A stretch of 36,018 nt of DNA from Erythrobacter donghaensis (GCF_001557325.1 NZ_LSJS01000275.1:1-36018), one strand, 5' to 3'. Shown: positions 8,312-17,135, counted from the stretch's first letter. Notes: generated from the sequence alone by a model not told the origin. Numbers and translations are program-made.

Positions 8312-9442
8312 TTGATGACCAGGCACGAGAAAGCTTGCACTTTGCGCCAAAGCTTGGATGCTGAAGCGACTTCAACCGGAAAATACATCACCTTGACCAC
8401 CGAATTGACGACCGAGCGGCGGCCTGTCGGCGCACAGGCTGCCTTGCCCGAGCTCCGGCAGCTCGCCTCCCAGCTCAGACCCTTCATGAAAGTGCACGCC
8501 GGGCGCAGCGTGTGGGAGCTGGCGATCACGCTCGTCCCGTTCTTCGGCCTGCTGCTGGCGATGCTGTGGGCGACCGGCGCAGGCTACTTCGCCGCGCTGG
8601 CGCTGGTTCCGCTGGCGGGGCTGCTGCTCTTGCGGATCTTCATCATCCAGCACGATTGCGGCCACGGCGCCTTCCTCCACAAGCGTTCGAGCAACGACCG
8701 GCTCGGCCGCGCGCTGGGTATCCTGACCTTCACCCCCTATGATTGCTGGCGGCGCTCGCACACGCTGCACCATGCCTCGACCGGCAATCTCGATTCGCGC
8801 GGGTTCGGCGATGTCGACACGCTGACGGTGCGCGAGTTCCGCGCGCGCAGCTGGCTCGGGCGCCAGTTCTATCGCGTCTACCGCCACCCGGTGGTGATGC
8901 TGGGCATTGGCCCGGCCTACCTGTTCCTGCTGCGCCACCGCCTGCCGATCGGGCTGATGCGCGAGGGTGCCCAATACTGGGTCAGCGCGCTCGCCACCAA
9001 CCTTGCGACCGCCGGCTTCCTCGCCGCGCTGATGGCCGCCTTCGGGATCGGCACGACGCTGCTGGTCTTCATCCCCACCGTGCTGGTCGCGGCAACGGCG
9101 GGCGTCTGGCTGTTCTACGTCCAGCACCAGTTCGAAGAGGCCCACTGGGATCGGCGCGCGGACTGGTCGTTCCACGAGGCGGCGCTCAAGGGCAGCTCGC
9201 ACCTCGATCTGCCGCAGCCGCTGCGCTGGTTCACCGGCAATATCGGGATGCACCACGTGCACCACCTCGCGAGCCGCATTCCGTTCTACCGTCTGCCGAG
9301 CGTGCTCAAGGCCTTTCCGCAGCTGCGCGAGGTCAATCGTCTGACAGTGCCGCAGACCTTCCGGCCGCTCGTGCTGGCGCTGTGGGACGAGGACGGTCGC
9401 CGGCTCGTCTCCTTCCGCGAGGCTGCCCGGTTGCGGACCTAG
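8312..9442 (+). CDS. Membrane fatty acid desaturase
   Basis: A membrane-bound di-iron desaturase of up to 376 residues. The three histidine boxes are HDCGH (114-118), HTLHH (150-154) and HHVHH (314-318), with an extra VQHQFEEAHW segment that is typical of the delta-12 (omega-6) acyl-lipid group. Hydrophobic segments near 68-112 and 195-270 would place it in the inner membrane. It should introduce a double bond into acyl chains with electrons from ferredoxin or a similar donor; the exact position is not decidable from sequence. The true start is uncertain: ATG 8312 has no clear ribosome site, while TTG 8393 follows a GGAAAA stretch and removes an atypical leader. No partner reductase lies nearby. 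A carotenoid ketolase or hydroxylase would have different histidine spacing. Confidence 0.9.
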   Translation: MMTRHEKACTLRQSLDAEATSTGKYITLTTELTTERRPVGAQAALPELRQLASQLRPFMKVHAGRSVWELAITLVPFFGLLLAMLWATGAGYFAALALVPLAGLLLLRIFIIQHDCGHGAFLHKRSSNDRLGRALGILTFTPYDCWRRSHTLHHASTGNLDSRGFGDVDTLTVREFRARSWLGRQFYRVYRHPVVMLGIGPAYLFLLRHRLPIGLMREGAQYWVSALATNLATAGFLAALMAAFGIGTTLLVFIPTVLVAATAGVWLFYVQHQFEEAHWDRRADWSFHEAALKGSSHLDLPQPLRWFTGNIGMHHVHHLASRIPFYRLPSVLKAFPQLREVNRLTVPQTFRPLVLALWDEDGRRLVSFREAARLRT

Positions 9443-9498
9443 CAGGCGGTCTGGGAATTCCTTTGGGGCCTCGGGGATAGCCTGTTACAGGCGCGCCC

Positions 9499-11361
9499 AT
9501 GCTGACCATCGACAACCTCACCGTGCGGCTCGGCGGCCGGGCCATCCTCGAGCGTGCCAGCGCGACCGTGCCGGTGGGCGCGCGCGTCGGCCTGATCGGG
9601 CGCAACGGCGCGGGCAAGTCGACGCTGATGAAGGCGCTGATCGGCGAGATCGAGCCTGACGACGGCGAGATCTCCAAGCCCGCCCGCGCGCGCATCGGCT
9701 ACATCGCCCAAGAAGCCCCGAGCGGCAGCATGACCCCGGAGGAGGTCGTCCTCGCCTCGGCCACCGAGCGTGCCGCGCTGCTGGCGGAGCTGGAAACCTG
9801 CACCGACATGGACCGCATGGGCGACGTGCACGAGCGCCTGCTCGCGATCGACGCCTACTCCGCCCCGGCGCGTGCGGCCAAGATCCTCAATGGCCTTGGC
9901 TTCGACGAGGAGATGCAGCAGCGCCCTGTCGACAGCTTCTCGGGCGGATGGAAGATGCGCATTGCCCTCGGCGCACTGCTGTTTTCCGAGCCCGACATCC
10001 TGCTGCTCGACGAGCCTTCGAACCACCTCGACCTCGAGGCGACGCTGTGGCTGGAGAACTTCCTCAAGTCCTATCCCGCAACGCTGCTGGTGATCAGCCA
10101 CGAGCGCGACCTGCTCAACAAGGTGGTCGACCACATCCTGCACCTGCAAGGCGGGCAGCTGACGCTCTACCCGGGCGGCTATGATGCCTTCGAGAAGCAG
10201 CGGGCCGAGCGCGCCGCGCAGCTCGCCGCCGCCAAGGCCTCGCAGGAGGCGCAGGCGGCGCGGCTCAGGGATTATGTCGCGCGCAATTCCGCCCGCGCCT
10301 CGACCGCCAAGCAGGCGCAGTCGCGCGCCAAGATGCTCGCCAAGATGCAGCCCATCGCCGCGCTGATGGAAGACCCGAGCCTGAGCTTCGACTTCCCCAA
10401 TCCGGCCGCGATGAAATCGCCGATGGTCACGCTCGAGCAGGCGGCGGTCGGCTATGGCGCTGCCCCGCCGATCCTCAAGCGGCTCAATTTCCGCATCGAG
10501 GCCGATGACCGCATCGCGCTCTTGGGCCGCAACGGCAACGGCAAGACCACGCTCGCACGGCTGCTGGCGGCGCAGCTGGTGCCCGCAGAGGGCGCGGTCA
10601 ATGCGCCGGGCAAATTGAAGGTCGGCTATTTCACCCAATACCAGGTCGAGGAGCTGGCGGGCGAGGACACCCCGCTCGATCTCATGAACCGCGCGATGGA
10701 GGGCCAGTCCCCTGCCGCGGTGCGCGCCCAGCTGGGCCGCTTCGGCTTCTCAGGCCCGCGCGCGACGCAGCGGGTCGACAAGCTCTCGGGCGGCGAGCGC
10801 GCGCGCCTCGCGCTGGCGCTGATCACCCGCGATGCGCCGCATCTGCTGATCCTCGACGAGCCGACCAACCACTTGGATGTCGACGCGCGCGAGGCGCTGG
10901 TGCAGGCCTTGAACGGCTATGCCGGGGCGGTGATCCTGATCAGCCACGATCGCCACATGGTCGAGTTGACGGCGGATCGCCTGTTCCTCGTCGATGGCGG
11001 GACGGCGCGCGAATATGAAGGCAGCATGGATGATTATATCGACTTCATCCTCGGCCGGAAGCCGAAGGGCGAGGGGGTGAAGGGCACCGGCGCAGGCGTG
11101 AAACCGCCCGCTGCGAGGCCAATGGCCGAGACGCGCTATGCCCAGTCGCAACTCGACAAGGCCGAGAAGGCGCTGGCCCGCGCCGCGGCCGAAGTCGAGC
11201 GGCTCGACGCGCAGATCGTGGCCGCGAGCAGCGGCGGGCAGGGCGGCGCCAAGCTGCAGGACTTGCTCACGGCGCGCGCCAAGGCGGGCGATGCGCTGGC
11301 TGAGGCCGAAGAGGCATGGCTGGCGGCAGGAGCGGTGCTGGAGGAGCTGGAGCAGGCCTAG
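9499..11361 (+). CDS. ABC-F family ATPase (YheS/Uup-like)
   Basis: A 620-residue soluble protein with two ABC ATPase domains and no membrane segment. The first has GRNGAGKST (34-42), SGGWKMR and LLLDEPSNHLD; the second has GRNGNGKTT, SGGERARLAL and LILDEPTNHLD. An Arg/Lys-rich linker with RNSARASTAKQAQSRAK joins the domains, as in ABC-F proteins. The last 80 or so residues are an Ala/Glu-rich coiled coil. ABC-F proteins bind the ribosomal E site or act in DNA maintenance (Uup), rather than in transport. The coiled-coil tail and linker fit the YheS/Uup branch, but I do not assign a symbol. The palindrome CCTGTTACAGG at 9481-9491 lies just before the start. The TAG stop overlaps the stop of the convergent next gene within a shared CTAG. 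Confidence 0.93.
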   Translation: MLTIDNLTVRLGGRAILERASATVPVGARVGLIGRNGAGKSTLMKALIGEIEPDDGEISKPARARIGYIAQEAPSGSMTPEEVVLASATERAALLAELETCTDMDRMGDVHERLLAIDAYSAPARAAKILNGLGFDEEMQQRPVDSFSGGWKMRIALGALLFSEPDILLLDEPSNHLDLEATLWLENFLKSYPATLLVISHERDLLNKVVDHILHLQGGQLTLYPGGYDAFEKQRAERAAQLAAAKASQEAQAARLRDYVARNSARASTAKQAQSRAKMLAKMQPIAALMEDPSLSFDFPNPAAMKSPMVTLEQAAVGYGAAPPILKRLNFRIEADDRIALLGRNGNGKTTLARLLAAQLVPAEGAVNAPGKLKVGYFTQYQVEELAGEDTPLDLMNRAMEGQSPAAVRAQLGRFGFSGPRATQRVDKLSGGERARLALALITRDAPHLLILDEPTNHLDVDAREALVQALNGYAGAVILISHDRHMVELTADRLFLVDGGTAREYEGSMDDYIDFILGRKPKGEGVKGTGAGVKPPAARPMAETRYAQSQLDKAEKALARAAAEVERLDAQIVAASSGGQGGAKLQDLLTARAKAGDALAEAEEAWLAAGAVLEELEQA

Positions 11362-12257
11362 CGCGCGTCTCCGTCGCTCCGCGCGATGGCCCGGTCCCAT
11401 TCGAACAGCCGCCCGTCGATGCGGGCCGCGGGGTCGAAGCTGACGGTTCCCGCCTCGGAATAATTCCCGCCCGCGTCGTCCTGCGCATCTGCCGACAGCA
11501 GATAGCCGCGCCACGGCCCGGTGCCGGAGTAATAGCACTCGGTCGCAAAGATGAAGGCTTCGGAGAGGTCGACGCAGGTCCGCATGACCCCGGTGCCCTC
11601 GTCGCGCCCCCGCGTCATGCGCGAGGGCGATTGCCTGACAAGGCGGCTTTGCTGGTTCTCCCGCAGGTCTGCATCGTCAATCTTCACCAGCCAGCTCGGG
11701 ATCGGGTAGGTCTCGTTGTCCTTGATCTTTTCGGTCGACAGGTCGGTAGCGCCCCCGTCACGCTCCCCGATGAAGGTGGCGGTCCCGTTGAACCAGACAA
11801 TCCGGACGATCCGGCTGACTTCCCGCGTCACGCCCTGACAGGCGCCGTCGACCGCGTATTCCCATTTGCGTGATAGATAGAGCGCCTGATCGCCCGAGCG
11901 GTAGAACCAGTATTCGCCCGTGGTTCGCTCGGGAAAAGCCGGAGGAATGCTGCGCGCAGGCCTGAAGGTGACCGGGGCGGGGCAAGCTTCGGGCGAGGTG
12001 ACGGTAACCGTGCCGTCTTCCCCGACGATGCTGTCATCCGCGACATAGCCGTGGACGACCAGCCCCTTGACCGGCGGCGGCGGGGCATAGTCGGCGTAAA
12101 AGGAATAATCCTCGTCGCTTTCCATCCGCCACTCGGGCGGCAAGGATTCCACCTTGTCTGACGCCGCAAGGGCTGTTTGGCTGAGTATCAGGGCGCCGGT
12201 CGCGCCCAGAAGGCAGCGGGCACGGGCGAATTGAAAATTGATTGCCGTGCCAGCCAT
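11358..12257 (-). CDS. Secreted protein of unknown function
   Basis: A 299-residue protein with a Sec signal that ends near SQTALAASD. The mature part is soluble-looking, with aromatic-rich segments (DEDYSFYADYAPPPPVKG, GEYWFYRSGDQALYLSRKWEY) and four cysteines (in EACPAP, GACQGV, RTCVDL and TECYYSG) that could make two disulfides in the periplasm. I recognise no domain. Codon use is like the surrounding genes. It converges with the ABC-F gene, and the two stops share the four bases CTAG at 11358-11361. It stands alone, with no operon partner on its strand. Its upstream side has an AT-rich stretch near 12345-12385. Confidence 0.75.
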   Translation of the reverse strand: MAGTAINFQFARARCLLGATGALILSQTALAASDKVESLPPEWRMESDEDYSFYADYAPPPPVKGLVVHGYVADDSIVGEDGTVTVTSPEACPAPVTFRPARSIPPAFPERTTGEYWFYRSGDQALYLSRKWEYAVDGACQGVTREVSRIVRIVWFNGTATFIGERDGGATDLSTEKIKDNETYPIPSWLVKIDDADLRENQQSRLVRQSPSRMTRGRDEGTGVMRTCVDLSEAFIFATECYYSGTGPWRGYLLSADAQDDAGGNYSEAGTVSFDPAARIDGRLFEWDRAIARSDGDAR

Positions 12258-12559
12258 GCTCGTTTCCCAAACCCCTCAAGATGCTCGCTTCTAGCCCGCC
12301 GAGCCGGGGTGTGGCCAGAACTCCCGATGAGGCGCGTGACCGAATTAACTTGAAATTTTAGAACAATGGGCTAGATAAAAATTGCTTCACGTCGCTTGCG
12401 ACGGAATTTGATCGGCGCCCTTGCGGCGTTCTTGCGCCTGGCGGACAAGTCCGGGCTGCGATGAAACCGCGACCTGCGGCCACATTTTCCCTTTCATGCA
12501 GCATGGCCTCGCAGCGGGACAGGCCCGGCTGCGCAATCCAGTTATTTGCGAAAGACTTC
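12258..12559. other. AT-richer intergenic stretch with a candidate promoter
   Basis: About 300 bases without a supported gene. Positions 12340-12385 are clearly AT-rich against the background. On the plus strand TTGAAA (12350-12355) is followed after 16 bases by TAGATA (12372-12377), a tolerable sigma-70-like pair, and could drive the three small genes downstream with a long leader. No clear terminator or riboswitch fold is visible. Confidence 0.35.
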
Positions 12560-12712
12560 ATGAACTTCATCACGACCGGCGCATTGATCGATCGCGCCAA
12601 GGCGATCCGCGCCGCAATGCCGCAATCCCGCCGCCACGATGCGCCGCAGCAACCCTACGCCTTCCTCACCGCCCGCGACCTGCGCGGCATGGTCGCGGCG
12701 ATGGTCGATTGA
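12560..12712 (+). CDS. Small hypothetical protein, 50 residues
   Basis: The predicted protein begins MNFITTGALIDRAKAIRAAM and ends in TARDLRGMVAAMVD. It is small, mildly basic and shows no signal peptide or membrane helix. It could start further upstream in the same frame (ATG 12461), but that leader looks unstructured, so ATG 12560 is preferred. There is no strong ribosome site. It is followed closely by two other small genes on the same strand, suggesting a shared transcript. I recognise no family. The chance that it is not translated is real. Confidence 0.45.
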   Translation: MNFITTGALIDRAKAIRAAMPQSRRHDAPQQPYAFLTARDLRGMVAAMVD

Positions 12713-12765
12713 TGCAGGCACCACACGAACACGCGGGACATCGTCCCCCAGCAGGGAGTCCGGAC

Positions 12766-12963
12766 ATGGACATCAACCACGAATACGCCGCGCACCAATC
12801 CGCGCTGATGCGGGCCAGCAGCGCCGGATCGGCCGACCAGCGGCGCGACCAGCTCGCCAAGGCCTCGCGCATCGCCGGGCGGATCAGCGCGTTCCAGCAT
12901 GAACTGGGCGCGGCAGCCGCCTGCGCGTGGAATGCGGCGCATCTCGCCGCGGCCGCCCGATAG
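12766..12963 (+). CDS. Small hypothetical protein, 65 residues
   Basis: The protein begins MDINHEYAAHQSALMRASSA and continues with a helical, Ala-rich stretch ending AWNAAHLAAAAR. GGGAG placed eight or nine bases before ATG 12766 is a good ribosome site and decides this start over the upstream in-frame ATG at 12712. There is no signal peptide. It lies 53 bases after the 50-residue gene and 19 bases before the DUF6481 gene, so the three probably share a transcript. Family unknown; I believe similar short proteins occur in related sphingomonads, but that is memory and not a search result. Confidence 0.6.
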   Translation: MDINHEYAAHQSALMRASSAGSADQRRDQLAKASRIAGRISAFQHELGAAAACAWNAAHLAAAAR

Positions 12964-12982
12964 ACTGTCAGGAGATTCCACG

Positions 12983-13312
12983 ATGAACGGATACAATGCC
13001 CCGAGCTTTCAGGACCGCGCCGCAGCCTCGAAGCAGGCCAAGCAGAAGGCGCTGGCAGCGCTGAAGGCCGCGCCGCGTCCGGATGCCGCCGACCTCGCCG
13101 AGCGTGCGGCTCGCGCTGCCGAGCGCGAGGCGCGCGCTGCCGCCAAGGCAGCCGCCGCGCGTCAGGCCCGCGAGGACAAGCAGCGGCTCGCTGACGAGCG
13201 CAAGGCGGCGGCCAAGGCCGAAAAGCTCAAGGCCGAACAGCCTGCGAAGACCGAAGCCGAGCTGAAAGCGGCCCGCGATGCGCGCTACGCCGCGCGCAAG
13301 GCCCGCAAGTAA
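12983..13312 (+). CDS. DUF6481 family protein
   Basis: A 109-residue, highly charged, Ala/Lys/Arg/Glu-rich protein. The opening NGYNAPSFQDRAAASKQAKQ and the closing segment AELKAARDARYAARKARK match what I know of DUF6481: a short FQDR head, a long helical middle and a conserved ARDARYAARK tail. AGGAG eight bases before ATG 12983 fixes the start. It would be cytoplasmic, probably one long helix or coiled coil, and is basic enough to bind nucleic acid, though no function is established. It is the last of three small plus-strand genes. Confidence 0.75.
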   Translation: MNGYNAPSFQDRAAASKQAKQKALAALKAAPRPDAADLAERAARAAEREARAAAKAAAARQAREDKQRLADERKAAAKAEKLKAEQPAKTEAELKAARDARYAARKARK

Positions 13313-13346
13313 GCGCCTCCGGCGCCCGGCAAGCGCAGGCGGTCAG

Positions 13347-13735
13347 CCGGTGATCGAGCCGCAGCGGGGCGAGGTGGAATTCGTTGTTGCCGGTGACCGT
13401 CTCGACAATGCCGAGCTGCGGCGCGTCGACGTCGCGGCCCTCGTTCGGAAGCGCCACCAGTTGCTCGCGGACGAGCGAGGCGGAGATCTCGGCGTTGGCG
13501 GTGTTGAGCCGTGTGATGGCGCGCGCAGCGGTGACGACGATGCCGGACTCCCGCGTTGCGCTGCGCTGGAGGATCACGCTGCGGGTGAAATTCGACCGCA
13601 GCTCCACGGCTTGCGCGGCGATCGGCGCGAAGCCGGGGGCGCTGGGAACCGAGACCTGATAGGCCCCCCGGTCGTCGCCCCGTCCCGTCGCACCGTGCCG
13701 CGCGCATAGGTCACGAGCGTGCGGGCGAGGCCGAT
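13347..13735 (-). pseudogene. Decayed TonB-dependent receptor-like fragment
   Basis: Read on the minus strand, one frame gives LARTLVTYARGTVRRDGATTGG. A shift at the six-C run 13664-13669 (G on the coding strand) moves to a second frame that reads AYQVSVPSAPGFAPIAAQAVELRSNF..., then SGIVVTAARA, then LVREQLVALPNEGRDV. This order resembles the carboxypeptidase-like regulatory domain and plug entry of TonB-dependent receptors. After GRDV the similarity stops; a following VETVTGNNEF...LDHR piece could come from the barrel through an internal deletion. There is no start, no signal and no barrel, so it is a remnant. The family is inferred from pattern memory only. The fragment fills the gap between the DUF6481 gene and the acylase stop. 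Confidence 0.45.
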
Positions 13736-13773
13736 GCTGATGCGCGCCGCCGCTTTCGCGATATTGCCTCGCC

Positions 13774-16056
13774 CTACTCCGCGATGCGCCTGGGCGCGGC
13801 GATGGTCTCGGCCGCGATTGCCTTGGCCGAGAAAGGCAGGCGGTGCCACTGCTTGGCTGCATAGGCGCGGGTCTGGTCGTGGGCGTGGGGGCTCGCGGGG
13901 TTGGTGGACTGGCTGTAGCTCAGGATCGCGTCGGCCACCGGCCCCTGATCGTCAAAGCCGACGATCTGGATATAGCTCGTCCCGTGGCGCGGGGTGAGGC
14001 CATTCGGCGTGGGCACGGATTCCTGCATGTTGAGGATGCCGAGCGTGCCCGGGCCGCCGTGGATCGGGATCGCCTCATTGCCCGCCATCACGTGCTGCAC
14101 CTTGCCCCACGGCGCATCGAGCGGGATAGCCGCCTTGTCGAGTTCGACCACAGCCTCGGCGAGGGCGGCGAGCAGCTTTTCGCCCTTCGCCCCGTCAATG
14201 GCGAGCGCGCGGGGCGTGTTCACCGGATCGGCCGGATCGAAGGGCACCTGCCACAGGCCGGGGAGGCGCGCGGCCTTGAACCAGAAGGCGCGGAACAGTG
14301 CCGCGCCGCGGCTCGATGTCTCGAACCGGCGATCCCATTGGGTGAGGGCCACACAGCCCCGTTCCGCCGCCGCGACGAGGTTTTGCGTGGTGAGGCAGAG
14401 CACCTTGATCTCGTCGAGCGTCATGTCCGCCGCCAGGCTCTTGTTGGCGAAGGCATGGGCCTGCGCGCGCGCATGGTCGATCTTGCCGCCCGCCAGCAAG
14501 GCAGCGGTCTCGATGAAGTTCGACCGCGTGCGAAGGCTGCGCGCGGTCGCATATCTTCCGAGGATCGGCGAGAGCTGGGGGTGGGGGATCGCGGGGTTGC
14601 TGATCCAGTAGGAATCGTTCGAATTGGTCAGCCAGCTCCTGACCGTGGTCGCGGCCTGATCGCGCGCAGGCATCAGCCCGGGGACGGGCGTGCCGGGGGC
14701 CGCGTCCCAGTCGCAGGAGGCCTTGCTGCCATCGAGCAGGATCGCAAATTCGGCGAACAGGCCCGCGATCGGCGTGGCGCAGGCCTTGGCCTTCTCGGCC
14801 GAGACATTGGGCACTGCCGTCACATCGGCGTGGAGCGCATCGCCATAGCGGTCGGCGGCGATGGTGTTGACCCAGGGGATGCCGAGCGTCTCGCTGACCG
14901 CAGCCTCGACCTCGCCGACGTTCCTCGCCTCGCCGATGCGCAGCCAGGTCTCGATCCCGCGCTGGTTGCCGCGGTTGGCGTCCTTCAGCGCGAAGGCGCT
15001 CTGCGCGCTCCAGGTGATCCCGCGCGCGGGCACCACGAAGACCGGGCCCCAGCGGGTGCTGTAGAGCGTGCGGGTGACCGGCGCCTCGCCTTCGGGCATG
15101 GGCACGGTGACGGTCTGCGGGGTCATCGCCTCGCTCTTGCCGTCGACCATGTAGCGGGTGGGATCGGCCGGATCGAGCGCGAGCTGGTAGAGCGTGAAGT
15201 GCCGCGCCTCGGTGACGGTGTGCGTCCAGGCGACGTCCTTGTTGAAGCCCAATGTCGGCATCGGGGTGCCGGCGAGGCCGACGCCCATCACCTCGTAGCC
15301 GCCGGGGCCCTTCACATGCATCTGCCAGAAGCGCGCGGGGCCCTTCCACGGGAAGTGCGGGTTGCCGATCACCATCCCGCGCCCGTTCGCGGTCGCCTCG
15401 CTCCCGAAGGCCCAGCCGTTGCTGCCGATGCCGAGCTCCCTTGCGTCGGGAAGGGCGATGGCAACCTTGGGCGCGAGGCTGCCCGGGGGTGCGGCATTGG
15501 CGATCGCGGCGGCAAGGTTCAGCGAGCTTGCCAGCAGCATCTGCTTCTCGTTGAGGCGCAGCATGTCGTCGGCGGTGATGGCGCGCACCCAGGGCTTGCC
15601 GCGGCATTCGGCGGGGATTCCGTCGGCACCCGCGTCGCGCAGGAAGCGATTGTAGCCGGCGACATAGCCCGCCAGCAGATCTTGCACGCGCGGAGGGAGC
15701 GCCTTGGCACCCTCGCGCAGGGCGGGCAGATCGAGCACCGCGCGGAAGAACACGTCGGAGGAGAGGTTGTCGACCTCCTCGAAGCCGAGCACCGCCTTGG
15801 CCTCGGGGCCCCAGAAGCGCGAGCGCTCGCCTGCCACCGTGGCGAATTCCTCGGCCAGCAGGCACAGGTTGTCCTCGGCATAGGCATAGGCGACCCCGTA
15901 GCCCACGCCGCGCCAGTCGCGCGCCTCGATATGGGGGATGCCGTAGGTGGTGCGGGTGATGGTCGCGGCGTAGCGCTTGCCTGCCAGAGCCTCGCTCGCC
16001 GGCACCGTTGCCAGCACCGCCGCCGCCGCCGCTAGAGCCGAAATCCGCTTCATCAT
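13774..16056 (-). CDS. Penicillin/acyl-homoserine-lactone acylase family protein (Ntn hydrolase)
   Basis: A 760-residue exported acylase of peptidase family S45. After a Sec signal (ending near SEALAGK) comes the alpha-chain part (TITRTTYGIPHIEA, AYAEDNLCLLAEEF). The spacer leads to GIGSNGWAFGS, where autocleavage before Ser212 would free the nucleophile at the N-terminus of the beta chain. NPHFPW follows, as in PvdQ/QuiP-type enzymes. These enzymes hydrolyse amide-linked acyl chains such as AHL signals, beta-lactams or lipopeptides; the substrate here is unknown. GGGAGAGG sits just upstream and suits either ATG 16056 or ATG 16053, the latter with better spacing. The gene downstream is only the receptor remnant, so it is probably transcribed alone. 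Confidence 0.92.
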   Translation of the reverse strand: MMKRISALAAAAAVLATVPASEALAGKRYAATITRTTYGIPHIEARDWRGVGYGVAYAYAEDNLCLLAEEFATVAGERSRFWGPEAKAVLGFEEVDNLSSDVFFRAVLDLPALREGAKALPPRVQDLLAGYVAGYNRFLRDAGADGIPAECRGKPWVRAITADDMLRLNEKQMLLASSLNLAAAIANAAPPGSLAPKVAIALPDARELGIGSNGWAFGSEATANGRGMVIGNPHFPWKGPARFWQMHVKGPGGYEVMGVGLAGTPMPTLGFNKDVAWTHTVTEARHFTLYQLALDPADPTRYMVDGKSEAMTPQTVTVPMPEGEAPVTRTLYSTRWGPVFVVPARGITWSAQSAFALKDANRGNQRGIETWLRIGEARNVGEVEAAVSETLGIPWVNTIAADRYGDALHADVTAVPNVSAEKAKACATPIAGLFAEFAILLDGSKASCDWDAAPGTPVPGLMPARDQAATTVRSWLTNSNDSYWISNPAIPHPQLSPILGRYATARSLRTRSNFIETAALLAGGKIDHARAQAHAFANKSLAADMTLDEIKVLCLTTQNLVAAAERGCVALTQWDRRFETSSRGAALFRAFWFKAARLPGLWQVPFDPADPVNTPRALAIDGAKGEKLLAALAEAVVELDKAAIPLDAPWGKVQHVMAGNEAIPIHGGPGTLGILNMQESVPTPNGLTPRHGTSYIQIVGFDDQGPVADAILSYSQSTNPASPHAHDQTRAYAAKQWHRLPFSAKAIAAETIAAPRRIAE

Positions 16057-16134
16057 CCCTCTCCCGTGACCCGTTTGACGGTTCGGCCGAGAGACCTATC
16101 GGGGCACCGCGCAAAAGGGAACACGCAAAAGGAA

Positions 16135-16166
16135 AGGGCGCCCTGCCGCATCCGGCAGGGCGCCCT
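16135..16166 (-). terminator. Strong rho-independent terminator behind the porin gene
   Basis: A perfect 14-base-pair stem (AGGGCGCCCTGCCG paired with CGGCAGGGCGCCCT) with a four-base loop CATC. On the minus strand the stem is followed by a T-rich tract (TTTCCTTTT). It lies 21 bases past the stop of the porin gene. Confidence 0.85.
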
Positions 16167-16187
16167 CGCGTGGCTTTCGGTGCCCGA

Positions 16188-17135
16188 TCAGAACGAGGCG
16201 GTGATCGAGAACACCACGGTCGCATCCGAAATCGAATCGCCGTCGAGCGTAGCGAAGTTCGGGCGGATCAGGTCGGCTTCGGACTCGGAGATGTCGGTGT
16301 CGACATAGGCGGCCGAGAGCGTCAGGCCGGAGATCGGCACCACGTCGATGCCGAGCAGCCAGTCGAAATAGGTGCCGGTCGGCGCGACGCTGGTGCCGTT
16401 GGGGCCGAGACCGGGGTTGCCGTCCGAATAGCCGATGTGGGCCTTGAGCGTCACCGGCACGTCCGGGATGCCATAGGTCGCGTCGCCGGCGAGGTAGAGG
16501 TTGTCCTCCTTGTCGCCCGGATCGGCGGGCAGGCCGACCGGGAAGGCATTGCCGAGCGCTTCCTGCGACGGCGCGTAGGCGACGGTGGCGGTCAGCCCGA
16601 CCGGGCCGAGGGTGCCGCCGAGCTTGGCGTAGAATTCGGCGAAGTCGGTGGTGTCGGCACCGCTCGGATACATGTACCAGGTCAGGCCCGCATCGAGCGT
16701 GCCCTCGCCCACCGGGAGCTTGAAGCCGGCATAGAGGTCGAGCTCCATGTTGGCCCCGCCGAAGGTGCCCCAGCCCGCGAGGTTCGAGCCCCAGGCGCCG
16801 GCGTAGAGGCCGCTCTCGTGGCTGATGGTGAACCCGCCCTGCACCGCGAAGCCCTCGTCCGATTGCGAGACGCCGCGGAAGCGGTAGTCCGAGGCGAGCG
16901 TGGCCGAGCCCGAAACGGTTATGGCGGGGGTGTCTTCCTCCTGGCCCAAGGCGTCCGCGATCGCGATCGGCGCAATCGCCGGGGTCAGGGCGGCGGTTTC
17001 GGAGACGGTGATTTCGGTTTCGGTGTCAGCGGCCGGGCCGGTGGTTGCCGCGACTGCCTCGCCGGCGAAGGCCGGGCTTGCAAGGCATGCGGCGAGTGCG
17101 ACAGCCGAGGCGGCTGATGCGAAACGAATGGACAT
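16188..17135 (-). CDS. TorF family putative porin
   Basis: A 315-residue outer-membrane protein with a Sec signal (ending near ASPAFAGEA). The mature part has the family hallmark ATLASDYRFRGVSQSDEG, followed by alternating amphipathic strands, and it ends in Phe (SITASF), the usual outer-membrane insertion signature. A segment of about 50 residues between signal and hallmark is acidic and Thr/Ala-rich and may be an extra periplasmic part. TorF/Gcw_chp proteins are beta-barrels of uncertain substrate. ATG 17135 is preferred because it gives a clean signal peptide and has GGAG upstream; an earlier ATG at 17171 would add an unlikely leader. A strong terminator follows. The upstream gap has the inverted repeat TGTTGC...GCAACA at 17292-17314. 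Confidence 0.88.
   Translation of the reverse strand: MSIRFASAASAVALAACLASPAFAGEAVAATTGPAADTETEITVSETAALTPAIAPIAIADALGQEEDTPAITVSGSATLASDYRFRGVSQSDEGFAVQGGFTISHESGLYAGAWGSNLAGWGTFGGANMELDLYAGFKLPVGEGTLDAGLTWYMYPSGADTTDFAEFYAKLGGTLGPVGLTATVAYAPSQEALGNAFPVGLPADPGDKEDNLYLAGDATYGIPDVPVTLKAHIGYSDGNPGLGPNGTSVAPTGTYFDWLLGIDVVPISGLTLSAAYVDTDISESEADLIRPNFATLDGDSISDATVVFSITASF

Noticed and set aside
13843..16035. Long plus-strand open frame of 730 codons opposite the acylase gene
   Set aside because: It is rich in Arg, Gly and Ala, shows no domain and lies wholly antisense to a gene with clear Ntn-hydrolase motifs. High GC removes stop codons from antisense frames.
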